Assembly (NCBI GenBank): GCA_002708825.1
Contig: PAPF01000019.1
Coordinates: 1 to 64,000, forward strand
DNA length: 64,000 nt
Source: Phyllobacteriaceae bacterium
Lineage (GTDB): Bacteria; Pseudomonadota; Alphaproteobacteria; Rhizobiales; Rhizobiaceae
Reading direction: 5' to 3'
The notes under the pieces are model-generated. The model did no database searches and was not told the DNA's origin. It saw nothing but the letters and a program-made list of their open reading frames with translations. Each line of letters starts with the position of its first letter. The first letter of the stretch is position 1. This document shows, piece after piece, positions 1-7,562 of this stretch. The position numbers and the translations under genes were made by a program.

Positions 1-2
1 TC

Positions 3-98
3 GCCACCCGCTACGACAAGACCGCAAAGTCTTTCCTCGGCTTCCTATGCTTGGCTGCGGTGCGGCTCTGGTTGCCGTCTTTTGTCAACAGGACCTAG
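3..98 (+). mobile_element. 3' end of an IS5-family transposase, cut by the window edge
   Basis: Reading from base 3, an open frame continues from outside the window and ends at a TAG at 96-98. The visible tail is about 31 residues and begins ATRYDKTAKSFLGFLCLAA. This arrangement (an R-Y-D-K motif followed by a short hydrophobic helix) is the usual C-terminus of IS5-family DDE transposases. The stretch just before the stop, TTTTGTCAACAGGACC, could be part of the right terminal inverted repeat, and CTAG at 95-98 would suit an IS5-type target site, but the left end is outside the window so neither can be confirmed. No start is visible. The ORF track missed this piece because it has no start codon. 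Confidence 0.7.
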
Positions 99-195
99 CA
101 GGCCCTCTGTCGGGAACAAGGGCCGGGCTTCCGGCAAGTTCCGGGTGGCGCGACCGGCCTTCCGGTGGCATCGGTGCGGCAAAGGAGCACGATGC

Positions 196-1116
196 ATGAC
201 AATCAGTACAGGCCCGGCCCTGCAAGGCCCCACCATGAGCGCCCGCAACTGGGCCGAACTGTTGATTCTCGGTCTTGTCTGGGGCGCGGCTTTTTTCTTC
301 GGGCGCATCGCTGTTGGCGAATTGCATCCGCTGGTTCTCGTGTTCCTCCGCGTCCTGCTGGCGGCGCTTGCGCTGCACGCTTTCCTGTACCTGACGGGAA
401 GACCGTTCCGGGCGGACATGCGGCTGACCGGACAATTGCTGATTCTCGCGCTCTTCAACAATGTCATACCCTTTTCCCTGATCTTCACCGGACAAACGGA
501 ACTCGGCGCCGGACTTGCTTCCGTGATCAACGCGACGACGCCATTCTGGACAGTGATCGCCGCCCAGGTGCTGACCAGCGACGAGAAAATCTCGGCCAAC
601 AAGCTGGCGGGAATCGGCCTTGGCGTTGCCGGCGCAACGATCCTGGTCGGCCCGTCCGCGCTGGCCGGCATCGGGGGCCCGGCATGGGCGAAGTTCGCCG
701 TCATGGGGGCTACTGTCTCCTATGCCCTGGCAGCGATCTTTGCGCGGCGGTTGCGCGGGGTTTCGCCCGCGCATGTCGCGGCTGGCCAACTGTCATGCTC
801 GGCTCTGATGATGCTTCCGGCGGCCTTGCTGCTGATGACACCAGACGGCCTGATGACGGTCAGTGCGCCGGTATGGGCGTCGGTGGTCGCGCTTGCCCTG
901 CTGTCGACCGCTTTCGCCTACATCCTCTATTTCCGGATCGTCGCCTCCGCAGGTGCAACGAATGCCTCCCTGGTAACCCTTGTCGTGCCGGCCTCGGCCA
1001 TCTTGCTTGGCGCCGTCTTTCTCGGCGAAGCGCTGGAGCCATTCGAACTTGCCGGACTGGCCATGATCGCCACAGGACTTGTGACCATTGACGGAAGGCT
1101 GTTGCGGCGGCGATAG
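196..1116 (+). CDS. EamA/DMT-family inner-membrane exporter
   Basis: This is a 306-residue hydrophobic protein with about ten membrane segments arranged as two EamA repeats, the family fold of drug/metabolite exporters such as RhaT and YdcZ relatives. The first repeat starts near LLILGLVWGAAFFFGR, with the typical short loop LRVLLAALAL. The substrate cannot be read from sequence. The start is placed at ATG 196 because AAAGGAG lies 7 nt upstream; the ORF-track start at 82 is an extension with no ribosome site, and ATG 235 is a weaker alternative. The gene stands alone 36 nt before the amidase and may be co-transcribed with it. Confidence 0.85.
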   Translation: MTISTGPALQGPTMSARNWAELLILGLVWGAAFFFGRIAVGELHPLVLVFLRVLLAALALHAFLYLTGRPFRADMRLTGQLLILALFNNVIPFSLIFTGQTELGAGLASVINATTPFWTVIAAQVLTSDEKISANKLAGIGLGVAGATILVGPSALAGIGGPAWAKFAVMGATVSYALAAIFARRLRGVSPAHVAAGQLSCSALMMLPAALLLMTPDGLMTVSAPVWASVVALALLSTAFAYILYFRIVASAGATNASLVTLVVPASAILLGAVFLGEALEPFELAGLAMIATGLVTIDGRLLRRR

Positions 1117-1152
1117 AAGCGTATCTTTTCGTTGACCTGGAGGGGGCATTTC

Positions 1153-2400
1153 ATGTTGTCGGTACGGGAAATCTGCGAGGGGGTCGCCTCCGGGCGCAAG
1201 ACCGCGAATGCCGCGCTTGCTGAAAGCCTTGCCGCCATCGAGGCCGGAGACGCGGATCTTCACGCCTTCACCTGCATCGCAAGCCGTGAGGCGATGGAAG
1301 CGGATGCGAAGCACGCGGAGGGGCCGCTTGCCGGCATCGCGCTTGGCGTGAAAGACATTTTTGATACGGCCGATCTGCCGACTGCCTATGGCTCGCCAAT
1401 CCATGCCGGCTGGCAGCCTCGCTCCGACGCGGCTATCGTCGCGATGGCTCGCAAGGCCGGCGCGAGCGTGATCGGCAAGACGGTGACCACCGAGTTCGCC
1501 TTCTTCCAGCCGGGTCCGACGGTCAATCCACATGACCATGCGCACACACCCGGCGGCTCCTCCTCGGGATCGGCGGCGGCCGTGGCGGCGGGCATGATCC
1601 CGGCCGCGCTGGGCACGCAGACCGGCGGTTCTGTCATCAGACCGGCAGCGTTCTGCGGCGTGGCCGGCTACAAGCCCGGCTTCCGGCTCGCACCGGCGAC
1701 CGGCATGAAGACCTTTTCCTGGACGCTGGACACGACGGGATTTTTTGCCGCGAGCGTGGACGATGTCGCCTTGCTTGCGGCGCGGATCCTTGAGCGCGAT
1801 CTCGAACCGGGCGCTGTGGATCCAGGCACCGTTCGCATCGGTCTCTATCGCACCGCGATCTGGGATGAGGCGGACGAAGTGATGCGCGAAGCCGTCGAGG
1901 ATGCCGCCGCCCGTTTCCAGCATGCCGGCGCGGCGGTGGTCGAAGTCGTCGAACCGGATATCCTGGCGGAGGCCCGGTCCATTCATCCGGTCATCCAGGA
2001 TCACGAGGCCGCGCGGGCACTGTGCTGGGAGCACATGCATGCGCGTGAAAGGCTCTCGCCGAAACTGCTCGATTGCCTCGACAGGGGCGCAGGCATTCCG
2101 GCGGGCGACTATGACAGGGCGCGTTCCATCGCGCGGCGGGCCCGCAAGGCCGCGACGTCGCTGTTCGAGCACGTGGACGTCCTGTTGACACCTTCCGCGC
2201 CAGGACCCGCGCCGCGCGGGTTGCAGGCAACGGGGGATCCGAAGTTCAACAAGCTTTGGACGCTCACGGGAAATCCGTGCGTCAACCTACCGGGCCTGAC
2301 GACCGAGAAGGGGCTGCCGCTCGGCATCCAGATGGTTGGCCGCTTCGGTCGCGACAAGTTGCTGCTGTCCGTTGCGCATTGGGCCGAGCGGTTGCTTTGA
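1153..2400 (+). CDS. Amidase signature (AS) family amidohydrolase
   Basis: This 415-residue protein hydrolyses an amide bond. The AS-family Ser-cisSer-Lys triad is visible: Lys67 in GVKDIFDT, the Ser of the GGSSSGS loop near 136, and the nucleophile Ser160 in GTQTGGSVIRP. The Gln in GTQTGGS replaces the more common Asp. The length is a little short for the family (about 450-500), with the lid region reduced. The substrate is unknown. The family includes GatA, allophanate hydrolase and aryl-acylamidases, but no GatB or GatC lies nearby, so this is not the tRNA amidotransferase. The start at ATG 1153 follows GGAGGGGG. The TTG at 1132 in the track lacks a ribosome site. Confidence 0.85.
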   Translation: MLSVREICEGVASGRKTANAALAESLAAIEAGDADLHAFTCIASREAMEADAKHAEGPLAGIALGVKDIFDTADLPTAYGSPIHAGWQPRSDAAIVAMARKAGASVIGKTVTTEFAFFQPGPTVNPHDHAHTPGGSSSGSAAAVAAGMIPAALGTQTGGSVIRPAAFCGVAGYKPGFRLAPATGMKTFSWTLDTTGFFAASVDDVALLAARILERDLEPGAVDPGTVRIGLYRTAIWDEADEVMREAVEDAAARFQHAGAAVVEVVEPDILAEARSIHPVIQDHEAARALCWEHMHARERLSPKLLDCLDRGAGIPAGDYDRARSIARRARKAATSLFEHVDVLLTPSAPGPAPRGLQATGDPKFNKLWTLTGNPCVNLPGLTTEKGLPLGIQMVGRFGRDKLLLSVAHWAERLL

Positions 2401-2557
2401 ACGCCTGGAGGCCCATGACCGGGACAGGCTGGGGGCCGCTGGGTCGCAAATTTTGTTCACAGGCAGGCATTCGGGGAAGGCTTCGCGATTACAGCATGTT
2501 GACTTTGCGGTCAGTGATTTTCGCCTTTCGTTCCGCCGCAGTGCAGCAACGAATTTG

Positions 2558-2586
2558 CTTGTCCGGACGGCACAAGGGGCTAGATT
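2558..2586 (+). promoter_or_regulatory. Sigma-70-like promoter of the 28-residue small gene
   Basis: CTTGTC at 2558-2563 and TAGATT at 2581-2586 are separated by exactly 17 nt, close to the rhizobial form CTTGAC-N17-CTATAT. A start about 7 nt downstream would give a leader of roughly 27 nt carrying ACAGGAGG before the ATG at 2619. Confidence 0.5.
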
Positions 2587-2618
2587 CGGGGTGCTGAAGG
2601 AAACAGGAGGATATCGCA

Positions 2619-2705
2619 ATGGGACTGACCCGCTCTCTCAATGCGCTCGTGTTTTTTGCCGCGTTCGCCTTCATCGGGCTATTGGCTATCGGGGTCGTTC
2701 CCTGA
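2619..2705 (+). CDS. 28-residue single-pass membrane peptide
   Basis: A short ORF, below the ORF-track cut-off, encodes MGLTRSLNALVFFAAFAFIG and eight further residues. Evidence that it is real: a strong ribosome site (ACAGGAGG) 8 nt before the ATG, a promoter-like pair upstream, a basic N-terminus, and one hydrophobic helix filling residues 9-27. Its role is unknown. It lies convergent with metF, and a weak 5-bp inverted repeat (CCCTG/CAGGG) that overlaps the stop region, then a T run at 2731-2736, could end the transcript. Coding status is inferred; no homology search was possible. Confidence 0.5.
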   Translation: MGLTRSLNALVFFAAFAFIGLLAIGVVP

Positions 2706-2750
2706 TCGGAACCAGGGCTTCAGGCCAAGGTTTTTTCGTTTCTCATCCAT

Positions 2751-2783
2751 GAAAAAACGATGCCGGAGGATAAGCCCGGCATC
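2751..2783 (-). terminator. Rho-independent terminator of metF
   Basis: Read on the minus strand, an 8-bp perfect stem GATGCCGG/CCGGCATC with a 9-nt loop is followed by a run of six T residues. It lies 24 nt after the metF stop, so it closes the sahR-metF transcript. Confidence 0.85.
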
Positions 2784-2806
2784 GCATCCCATTCCGGGTA
2801 AATGGC

Positions 2807-3724
2807 TCAGGCTGCCTTGGCGCCCGGTTGGCCGGGTGTTCTTGATCGTATGCCGATGAGATGGCAAATCGCGAAGACAAGGTCGGGCTTGTTCATCGTG
2901 TAGAAGTGGAAGTCATCGACGCCGCGCTCCATCAGGTCGAGAACCTGTTCCGCGGCGACCGCTGCGGCAACCAGTTGATGCGTGTGGGGGTCGTGCTCCA
3001 GGCCCTCGAAACGGTCTGCCAGCCATTGCGGAATGCTGGCACCGCAGCGTCCGGCGAAGTTCGCCACCTGCGTGAAGGCATGGACCGGCAGAATTCCCGG
3101 AACGATGGGAATGTAGATGCCGGCGCGCCGCGCCCTTTCCACGTAACGTTCGTAATTGTCATTGTCGAAGAAGAACTGCGTGATGGCCTTGGTCGCTCCG
3201 TTGTCGACCTTGCGCTTGAGCATCTCGATGTCAGTGGCGAAGTCCGGGCTTTCAGGATGCTTCTCAGGGTAGGCCGAGACGTAGACCTCGAAATCGCCCT
3301 TGGCGTGCAATGCCTTCACCAGGTCCGCGCCATTGACGTAGCCATCAGGATGCGGCTGGAACTGCGCTCCGACACCGGCCGCCGGATCGCCACGCAATGC
3401 AACGAAGCGGCGGACGCCGGAAGCGACGAATTCCCCGATGACGGCGTCCACTTCCTGGCGGGTGGCATCGACGCAGGTCAGATGGGCGGCAACATTGAGG
3501 CTGGTCTCAGCGATTATGCGCCGTACCGCATCCAGCGACCTCTCGCGGGTGGAGCCGCCGGCTCCATAGGTGACCGACACGAATTCGGGCTGGAGGGGGG
3601 CAAGGCGCTGGACGGTTTCCCAAAGCCGTTGCGCCATGGCCTCGTTGCGGGGCGGAAAGAACTCGAAGGACACGCTCAATGGCTGATCGGCGTGCGGGGT
3701 GCGGGTAAAACGGGGCGAAGCCAT
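2807..3724 (-). CDS. metF: Methylenetetrahydrofolate reductase
   Basis: A 305-residue TIM-barrel flavoprotein that reduces 5,10-methylene-THF to 5-methyl-THF, the methyl donor for methionine synthase, in the cytoplasm. Family signatures are clear: SFEFFPPR at the N-terminus with the catalytic Glu, SVTYGAGGSTRERS, ALRGDP for FAD binding, and KAITQFFFDND near the C-terminal half. The start is taken as ATG 3724 (MASPRFTR), which leaves a single base after the stop of the upstream regulator; the longer ORF from 3769 lies inside that regulator. The pair forms one transcript ending in the terminator at 2751-2783. Confidence 0.97.
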   Translation of the reverse strand: MASPRFTRTPHADQPLSVSFEFFPPRNEAMAQRLWETVQRLAPLQPEFVSVTYGAGGSTRERSLDAVRRIIAETSLNVAAHLTCVDATRQEVDAVIGEFVASGVRRFVALRGDPAAGVGAQFQPHPDGYVNGADLVKALHAKGDFEVYVSAYPEKHPESPDFATDIEMLKRKVDNGATKAITQFFFDNDNYERYVERARRAGIYIPIVPGILPVHAFTQVANFAGRCGASIPQWLADRFEGLEHDPHTHQLVAAAVAAEQVLDLMERGVDDFHFYTMNKPDLVFAICHLIGIRSRTPGQPGAKAA

Positions 3725-3725
3725 G

Positions 3726-4742
3726 TCAGGCGGTCTCCGATGAGGTCGGGGTTGCTGTTTGGTCCGCAATCAGGCTCCGGCGGTCCTGGCCGATCCAGAG
3801 CTTGACCGTCAACCGGTCCGGGCCGTTCGCCGGTTCACCGATCGCGGCGGCTGTTGTCATGTCGAGACCGGTGGAATCGAGCCAGTCGGCGATCTGGCCA
3901 TCGGAAAAGCCCATGCGGATGTGATGATGGTGCTCGCGCAGGAAATCGAGCGCGTGCGGTGCGAAATCGACGATGACGATGCGTCCGCCCGGACGCAGGG
4001 CACGGGCCGCCTCGGCAATCGCGCGGCCCGGTTCATCGAGATAATGCAGCACCTGATGGATGGTGATGAGATCGTAATTCTCGCGATCGACGGGGAGGGC
4101 GAGAATATCTCCCTGGCGGACCTGGGCATGGGTCAGGCCTGCCTTGTCGAGATTGGCGCGGGCGACGGCAAGCATCTCGCGGGAAGCATCGATGCCCGTT
4201 GCCCGCAGGCAGATTGGGGCGAACAGTTCCAGCATCCGTCCGGTGCCCGTGCCGATGTCCAGCATGGTCTGAACCGGCGTGTCGCCCACCATGGAAAGCA
4301 GCGCCTTCTCCACGGCCTCGTCCGGGGCATGCAGCTTGCGCAGTTCGTCCCAGTCGGCGGCATTGCGCGCGAAATATTCGGCCGCCTGTTCGCGCATGCG
4401 GGTCTTGACGGTTGCCAGCCGTTCCATGTCCCGCTCCACCTGGGGGTCGGCCATGTCGAGGCGGGCAATCAGCAGTTCCACCAGATCGTCGGCCTGGCCG
4501 GTGTCGGCGAGCCTGAACCACGCCCAAGAGCCTTCCTGGTAGCGTTCGATGAGGCCGGCGTCCATCAGCAGCTTGAGGTGACGCGATACCCTCGGCTGGG
4601 ACTGGTTTAGAATCTCGGTCAGGTCGGAAACCGTGAGGTTCCCCCGCGATAGCAAGGCGAGAATCCGCAGCCGGCTGGATTCCGCGGCAGCCTTGAGTGT
4701 ATCAACGAGTTCCTCGAGGGATATGCGCGTGCGCGTCAGCAT
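3726..4742 (-). CDS. sahR: SahR-type regulator: ArsR winged helix fused to a SAM-methyltransferase-fold domain
   Basis: This 338-residue protein has an ArsR-type winged helix at about residues 5-85 (SSRLRILALLSRGNLTVSDL then QSQPRVSRHLKLL) and a class I methyltransferase fold from about 140 (TMLDIGTGTGRMLELFAP, GIDASREML, LHYLDEPGRAI). Proteins of this design in Proteobacteria are the SahR regulators, which sense S-adenosylhomocysteine and control methionine-cycle genes. The position directly in front of metF, 1 nt apart, fits that role, and a palindrome at 4763-4778 is a candidate operator. The methyltransferase domain probably acts as the sensor, although catalysis is not excluded. The start is ATG 4742 after a CGGAG site; the 27 extra residues in the track are unlikely. 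Confidence 0.8.
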   Translation of the reverse strand: MLTRTRISLEELVDTLKAAAESSRLRILALLSRGNLTVSDLTEILNQSQPRVSRHLKLLMDAGLIERYQEGSWAWFRLADTGQADDLVELLIARLDMADPQVERDMERLATVKTRMREQAAEYFARNAADWDELRKLHAPDEAVEKALLSMVGDTPVQTMLDIGTGTGRMLELFAPICLRATGIDASREMLAVARANLDKAGLTHAQVRQGDILALPVDRENYDLITIHQVLHYLDEPGRAIAEAARALRPGGRIVIVDFAPHALDFLREHHHHIRMGFSDGQIADWLDSTGLDMTTAAAIGEPANGPDRLTVKLWIGQDRRSLIADQTATPTSSETA

Positions 4743-4762
4743 GATCAACTCCGAAGAAAGAT

Positions 4763-4778
4763 ATAAAGATATGTTTAT
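4763..4778. promoter_or_regulatory. Candidate SahR operator upstream of sahR-metF
   Basis: ATAAAGATATGTTTAT is palindromic at 14 of 16 positions and lies about 20 nt upstream of the sahR start, in an AT-rich patch unlike the surrounding GC-rich DNA. Its position would let the protein control its own operon. The assignment is inferred from location and symmetry. Confidence 0.45.
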
Positions 4779-4870
4779 GTCATTTCTGTCTGTCTCGCAA
4801 CCCCCGTGTTCCGTGTGCGCCATTTTTGTTTCCGGCTGCGTCGTTTCTCTTGTGCGTCCGGGATATTGCG

Positions 4871-5380
4871 ATGTCTGAGAAACGCGACGGGGAAGAGGGG
4901 CTGGATTTCGATCCGGCGAGCCTGGCTGGCGACGGGCATGTGGTTTTCATCGGCCGGGTCGATTCACCGTGGACGGATCGCGAGACTTGTCCGCGCAACC
5001 TGACGAGGGCGCGGGAGGCCGGCAAGCCTGCACGCGTGCTGATCGATGCGCCCTACCGGCCGGGTCTGGGCGGGCTGGAAGGGGCGACGCATGTCGTTCT
5101 GCTGACGTGGCTGCATCATTCACCGCGGAACCTGATCGTCCAGCATCCGCGCCATGCTCAAGAAGCCAAGGGCGTCTTTGCACTGCGCTCGCCGGCCCGC
5201 CCGAACCCCATCGGTCTCCATGTCGTGCGCTTGACCGGGCTGGATGTCGCGGCGGGAATCCTCGAGATAGACGCCATCGATGTGCTGGACGGAACGCCGG
5301 TGCTTGACATCAAGCCCTATATCCCGGCGATCGATGCGGTTCCCGATGCGCAGACCGGCCGGGCGGGATCGTCGTCCTGA
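4871..5380 (+). CDS. TsaA/TrmO-like SAM-dependent methyltransferase (UPF0066)
   Basis: A 169-residue protein of the TrmO/VirR/TsaA family, beta-barrel SAM enzymes. E. coli TrmO N6-methylates t6A37 in tRNA-Thr. Visible family motifs are IGRVDSPW near the N-terminus, GLEGATHVVLLTWLHHS, and the signature GVFALRSPARPNPIGLHVVRL. It lacks the long C-terminal extension of E. coli TrmO, as many short homologues do, so the exact substrate is uncertain. The start is ATG 4871 (MSEKRDGE); the 15 upstream residues in the track lie in the leader. It overlaps the next gene by one base (TGATG), so the two are probably coupled. Confidence 0.85.
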   Translation: MSEKRDGEEGLDFDPASLAGDGHVVFIGRVDSPWTDRETCPRNLTRAREAGKPARVLIDAPYRPGLGGLEGATHVVLLTWLHHSPRNLIVQHPRHAQEAKGVFALRSPARPNPIGLHVVRLTGLDVAAGILEIDAIDVLDGTPVLDIKPYIPAIDAVPDAQTGRAGSSS

Positions 5381-5712
5381 TGGCGGCGCGGACCGGCCGT
5401 CAGCGGGCCATTGCCAAGGCCTTGACCGCGCTTCTGCCGATGGCGCCCTATGCCGATATCGAGGCCATCCGCGCGGCGTCGTCGGCGCGCCACATGCGCG
5501 ACCTGCCACCGGCCATCGCTGTCTGGCTTGCCACCGTCGCCCATGTGCGTCACCGCTATACGGATTATGACGACTTGCGCGACAGCGGTTACGACAAGGA
5601 AAGCGCACGGCATTTCACAGCCGATGCGATCAACGAGCAATTGACTGCCTGGCGCGCGACAAGGCTGATCGACCCCGACAGTCCTGACGACGAGGATACT
5701 GTCGTCGACTGA
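5380..5712 (+). CDS. DUF2293-like conserved protein
   Basis: A small 110-residue soluble protein. The central pattern IRAASSARHMRDLPPAIAVW, followed by VAHVRHRYTDYDDLRDSGYDKESAR, fits the DUF2293 family, whose function is not established. The C-terminus is acidic (DPDSPDDEDTVVD). The start ATG shares its A with the stop of the TrmO-like gene, so the two appear translationally coupled; a link to tRNA or nucleic acid biology is only a suggestion from that pairing. Confidence 0.75.
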   Translation: MAARTGRQRAIAKALTALLPMAPYADIEAIRAASSARHMRDLPPAIAVWLATVAHVRHRYTDYDDLRDSGYDKESARHFTADAINEQLTAWRATRLIDPDSPDDEDTVVD

Positions 5713-5727
5713 CGGTCCTTGCGGCGA

Positions 5728-5751
5728 AGGCAATTGCATTGCCTGTCTTTT
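5728..5751 (+). terminator. Probable terminator after the TrmO-like/DUF2293 pair
   Basis: AGGCAAT/ATTGCCT forms a perfect 7-bp stem with a 3-nt loop starting 15 nt after the stop, followed by GTCTTTT. Confidence 0.6.
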
Positions 5752-5760
5752 AATCGTTCC

Positions 5761-5789
5761 CGGAATGCGCTTAAACTTGCAGCATTCCG
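5761..5789. repeat. Inverted repeat upstream of the GH13 gene
   Basis: CGGAATGC and GCATTCCG are perfect 8-bp arms separated by 13 nt, ending 18 nt before the GH13 start codon. This is a plausible operator or leader hairpin; no regulator is encoded next to it. Confidence 0.45.
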
Positions 5790-5807
5790 ACGCGAGGCCC
5801 AGAACGA

Positions 5808-7562
5808 ATGCCTTTTCCCGCCCTGCTGCGCAACCGTCTCGAGGCGCATCTGGAGTTCATCTATCCGCAAGCCGATTCCAGCGTGCTGACGCAACGCGTG
5901 CTGGAGGCATTCTGGCCGGAAGGGCGCCAGGAATCTTGCCGCCCGAAGCGGCGGCGGCTCAACGCACCGGTCTGGTCGGAGCGGGATGCCTTTCTGATCA
6001 CCTATGCGAACACGCTTGTCGATGGCGAGAACACGCCGCTGACGCTGCTGGACGACTTCCTGACTCACCACGTTGGCAGCGCGATCAATTCCCTCCATGT
6101 CCTGCCGTTCTTTCCCTGGACCTCGGACGACGGTTTCGCGGTGGTCGACTACACCAAGGTCAATCCGGAAGTGGGTGACTGGCATCATCTGACCGCGATT
6201 GCCGGCCATCACAGGCTGATGGGGGACATGGTGCTCAACCATGTTTCGAGCCTGCACCCATGGTTCGTCCAGTATGTGCAGGGGCAGGAACCGGGACGCG
6301 GCTACTTCATCGAGGTCGACCCGCAGACCGACCTTAGCCAGGTGGTCCGTCCACGGCCGCAGAGCCTTCTGCGAGAGGTGGAGACGGTGAACGGTTCGCG
6401 GCATGTCTGGTGCACCTTCAGCCATGACCAGGTGGATCTCGATTTTTCCAATCCGGACCTGCTGCTGGAGTTCATCCGTCTGCTGCGCCTGTTCCTTGAC
6501 AAGGGCATCACGACGATCCGGCTGGACGCTGTCGCCTTCATCTGGAAGGAAATCGGAACAAGCTGCATTCATCTGCCTCAGACGCACGAGATCGTCCGGC
6601 TGATGCGAACGCTGGCGGATTACAGCCGCGAACCGATGGTTCTGATAACCGAGACGAATGTACCGAACCGCGAGAACCTCTCCTATTTCGGCAACCGCAA
6701 CGAGGCGCACGGCATCTACAATTTCCCGCTCCCGCCGCTGACGCTGCATGCCTTGCTGACCGGCGATGCCTCCGTGCTGACGCGGTGGCAAAGGCGCATG
6801 CCTCCATCGCCGGCCGGTTCGTTCTATTTCAACTTTACCGCCAGCCATGACGGGATCGGTGTCAGGGCGGCCGAAGGCTATCTCACGGACGATCAGCTTA
6901 CGGGAATGATCGACGCCATCCGCGACATTGGCGGGCTGGTTTCGATGCGGGCGATGCCGGACGGCTCTGTCCGGCCGTATGAAATCAACGTTTCGCTCTG
7001 GGATGCGATGCTGGCCGGACCCGGCGGCGCGGACCTTCGTTTCGAACGCTTCCTGGTCTCCCAGACCGTCATGCTGGCGCTTGAAGGCATTCCCGGTATC
7101 TACATCCACTCGCTCCTGGGCACGCCGAACGATCTGGCGCGCGTGGAGCGGACCGGTCACAACCGGTCGATCAATCGTCATCAATGGAATTATCCCGAAC
7201 TGGAGGCGCGGCTGGCCGATCCGGAAAGTGATACTTCACGGGTCTTTTCGGAGATGATGCGGCGCCTGGCGATCCGGCAGAAGCAGAAGGCCTTTCATCC
7301 GAATGCCACGCACATGACCATGGATTTCGGGCCGGGTATCTTTGCGCTCTGGCGCCAGAGCGGCGACCGGACGCAATCGATCTTCGCGCTTCACAATGTA
7401 TCGGCACGCGAACAGGTGGTGCCGCTCGACCGGATCAACCTTATCGAGAATGAGCCCTGGGTCGACCTGCTCAGCGGCGAGGAGGTGGACGAGCCGCGCG
7501 GCGAGGTTCTGCTCGGTCCCTATCAGTGCCGCTGGATCTCCAACGTTCTGCCTGAACGCTAG
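5808..7562 (+). CDS. GH13_18 sugar phosphorylase, probably glucosylglycerate phosphorylase
   Basis: A 584-residue GH13-fold enzyme of the sucrose phosphorylase subgroup. Catalytic positions can be placed: nucleophile Asp240 in TTIRLDAVAF, acid/base Glu282 in LITETNVP, and the His347-Asp348 pair in FNFTASHDGIG. Members of this subgroup use phosphate to cleave sucrose, sucrose-6-phosphate or glucosylglycerate. The neighbouring synthase and phosphatase for glucosylglycerate make the last substrate the best guess: glucosylglycerate plus phosphate giving glucose-1-phosphate and glycerate. The gene converges on the synthase gene and overlaps its read-through tail. An 8-bp inverted repeat lies in front of the start. 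Confidence 0.85.
   Translation: MPFPALLRNRLEAHLEFIYPQADSSVLTQRVLEAFWPEGRQESCRPKRRRLNAPVWSERDAFLITYANTLVDGENTPLTLLDDFLTHHVGSAINSLHVLPFFPWTSDDGFAVVDYTKVNPEVGDWHHLTAIAGHHRLMGDMVLNHVSSLHPWFVQYVQGQEPGRGYFIEVDPQTDLSQVVRPRPQSLLREVETVNGSRHVWCTFSHDQVDLDFSNPDLLLEFIRLLRLFLDKGITTIRLDAVAFIWKEIGTSCIHLPQTHEIVRLMRTLADYSREPMVLITETNVPNRENLSYFGNRNEAHGIYNFPLPPLTLHALLTGDASVLTRWQRRMPPSPAGSFYFNFTASHDGIGVRAAEGYLTDDQLTGMIDAIRDIGGLVSMRAMPDGSVRPYEINVSLWDAMLAGPGGADLRFERFLVSQTVMLALEGIPGIYIHSLLGTPNDLARVERTGHNRSINRHQWNYPELEARLADPESDTSRVFSEMMRRLAIRQKQKAFHPNATHMTMDFGPGIFALWRQSGDRTQSIFALHNVSAREQVVPLDRINLIENEPWVDLLSGEEVDEPRGEVLLGPYQCRWISNVLPER

Noticed and set aside
45-789. Minus-strand ORFs of 219 and 234 residues antisense to the EamA gene
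   Set aside because: The plus strand encodes a clear EamA membrane protein; the antisense products have no recognisable domain.
793-2172. 459-residue minus-strand ORF over the amidase gene
   Set aside because: It is the shadow of a gene with the full amidase signature; its product is Arg/His-rich and low in pattern.
5589-7184. 531-residue minus-strand ORF over the GH13 gene
   Set aside because: It is antisense to catalytic GH13 motifs; no domain or ribosome site.
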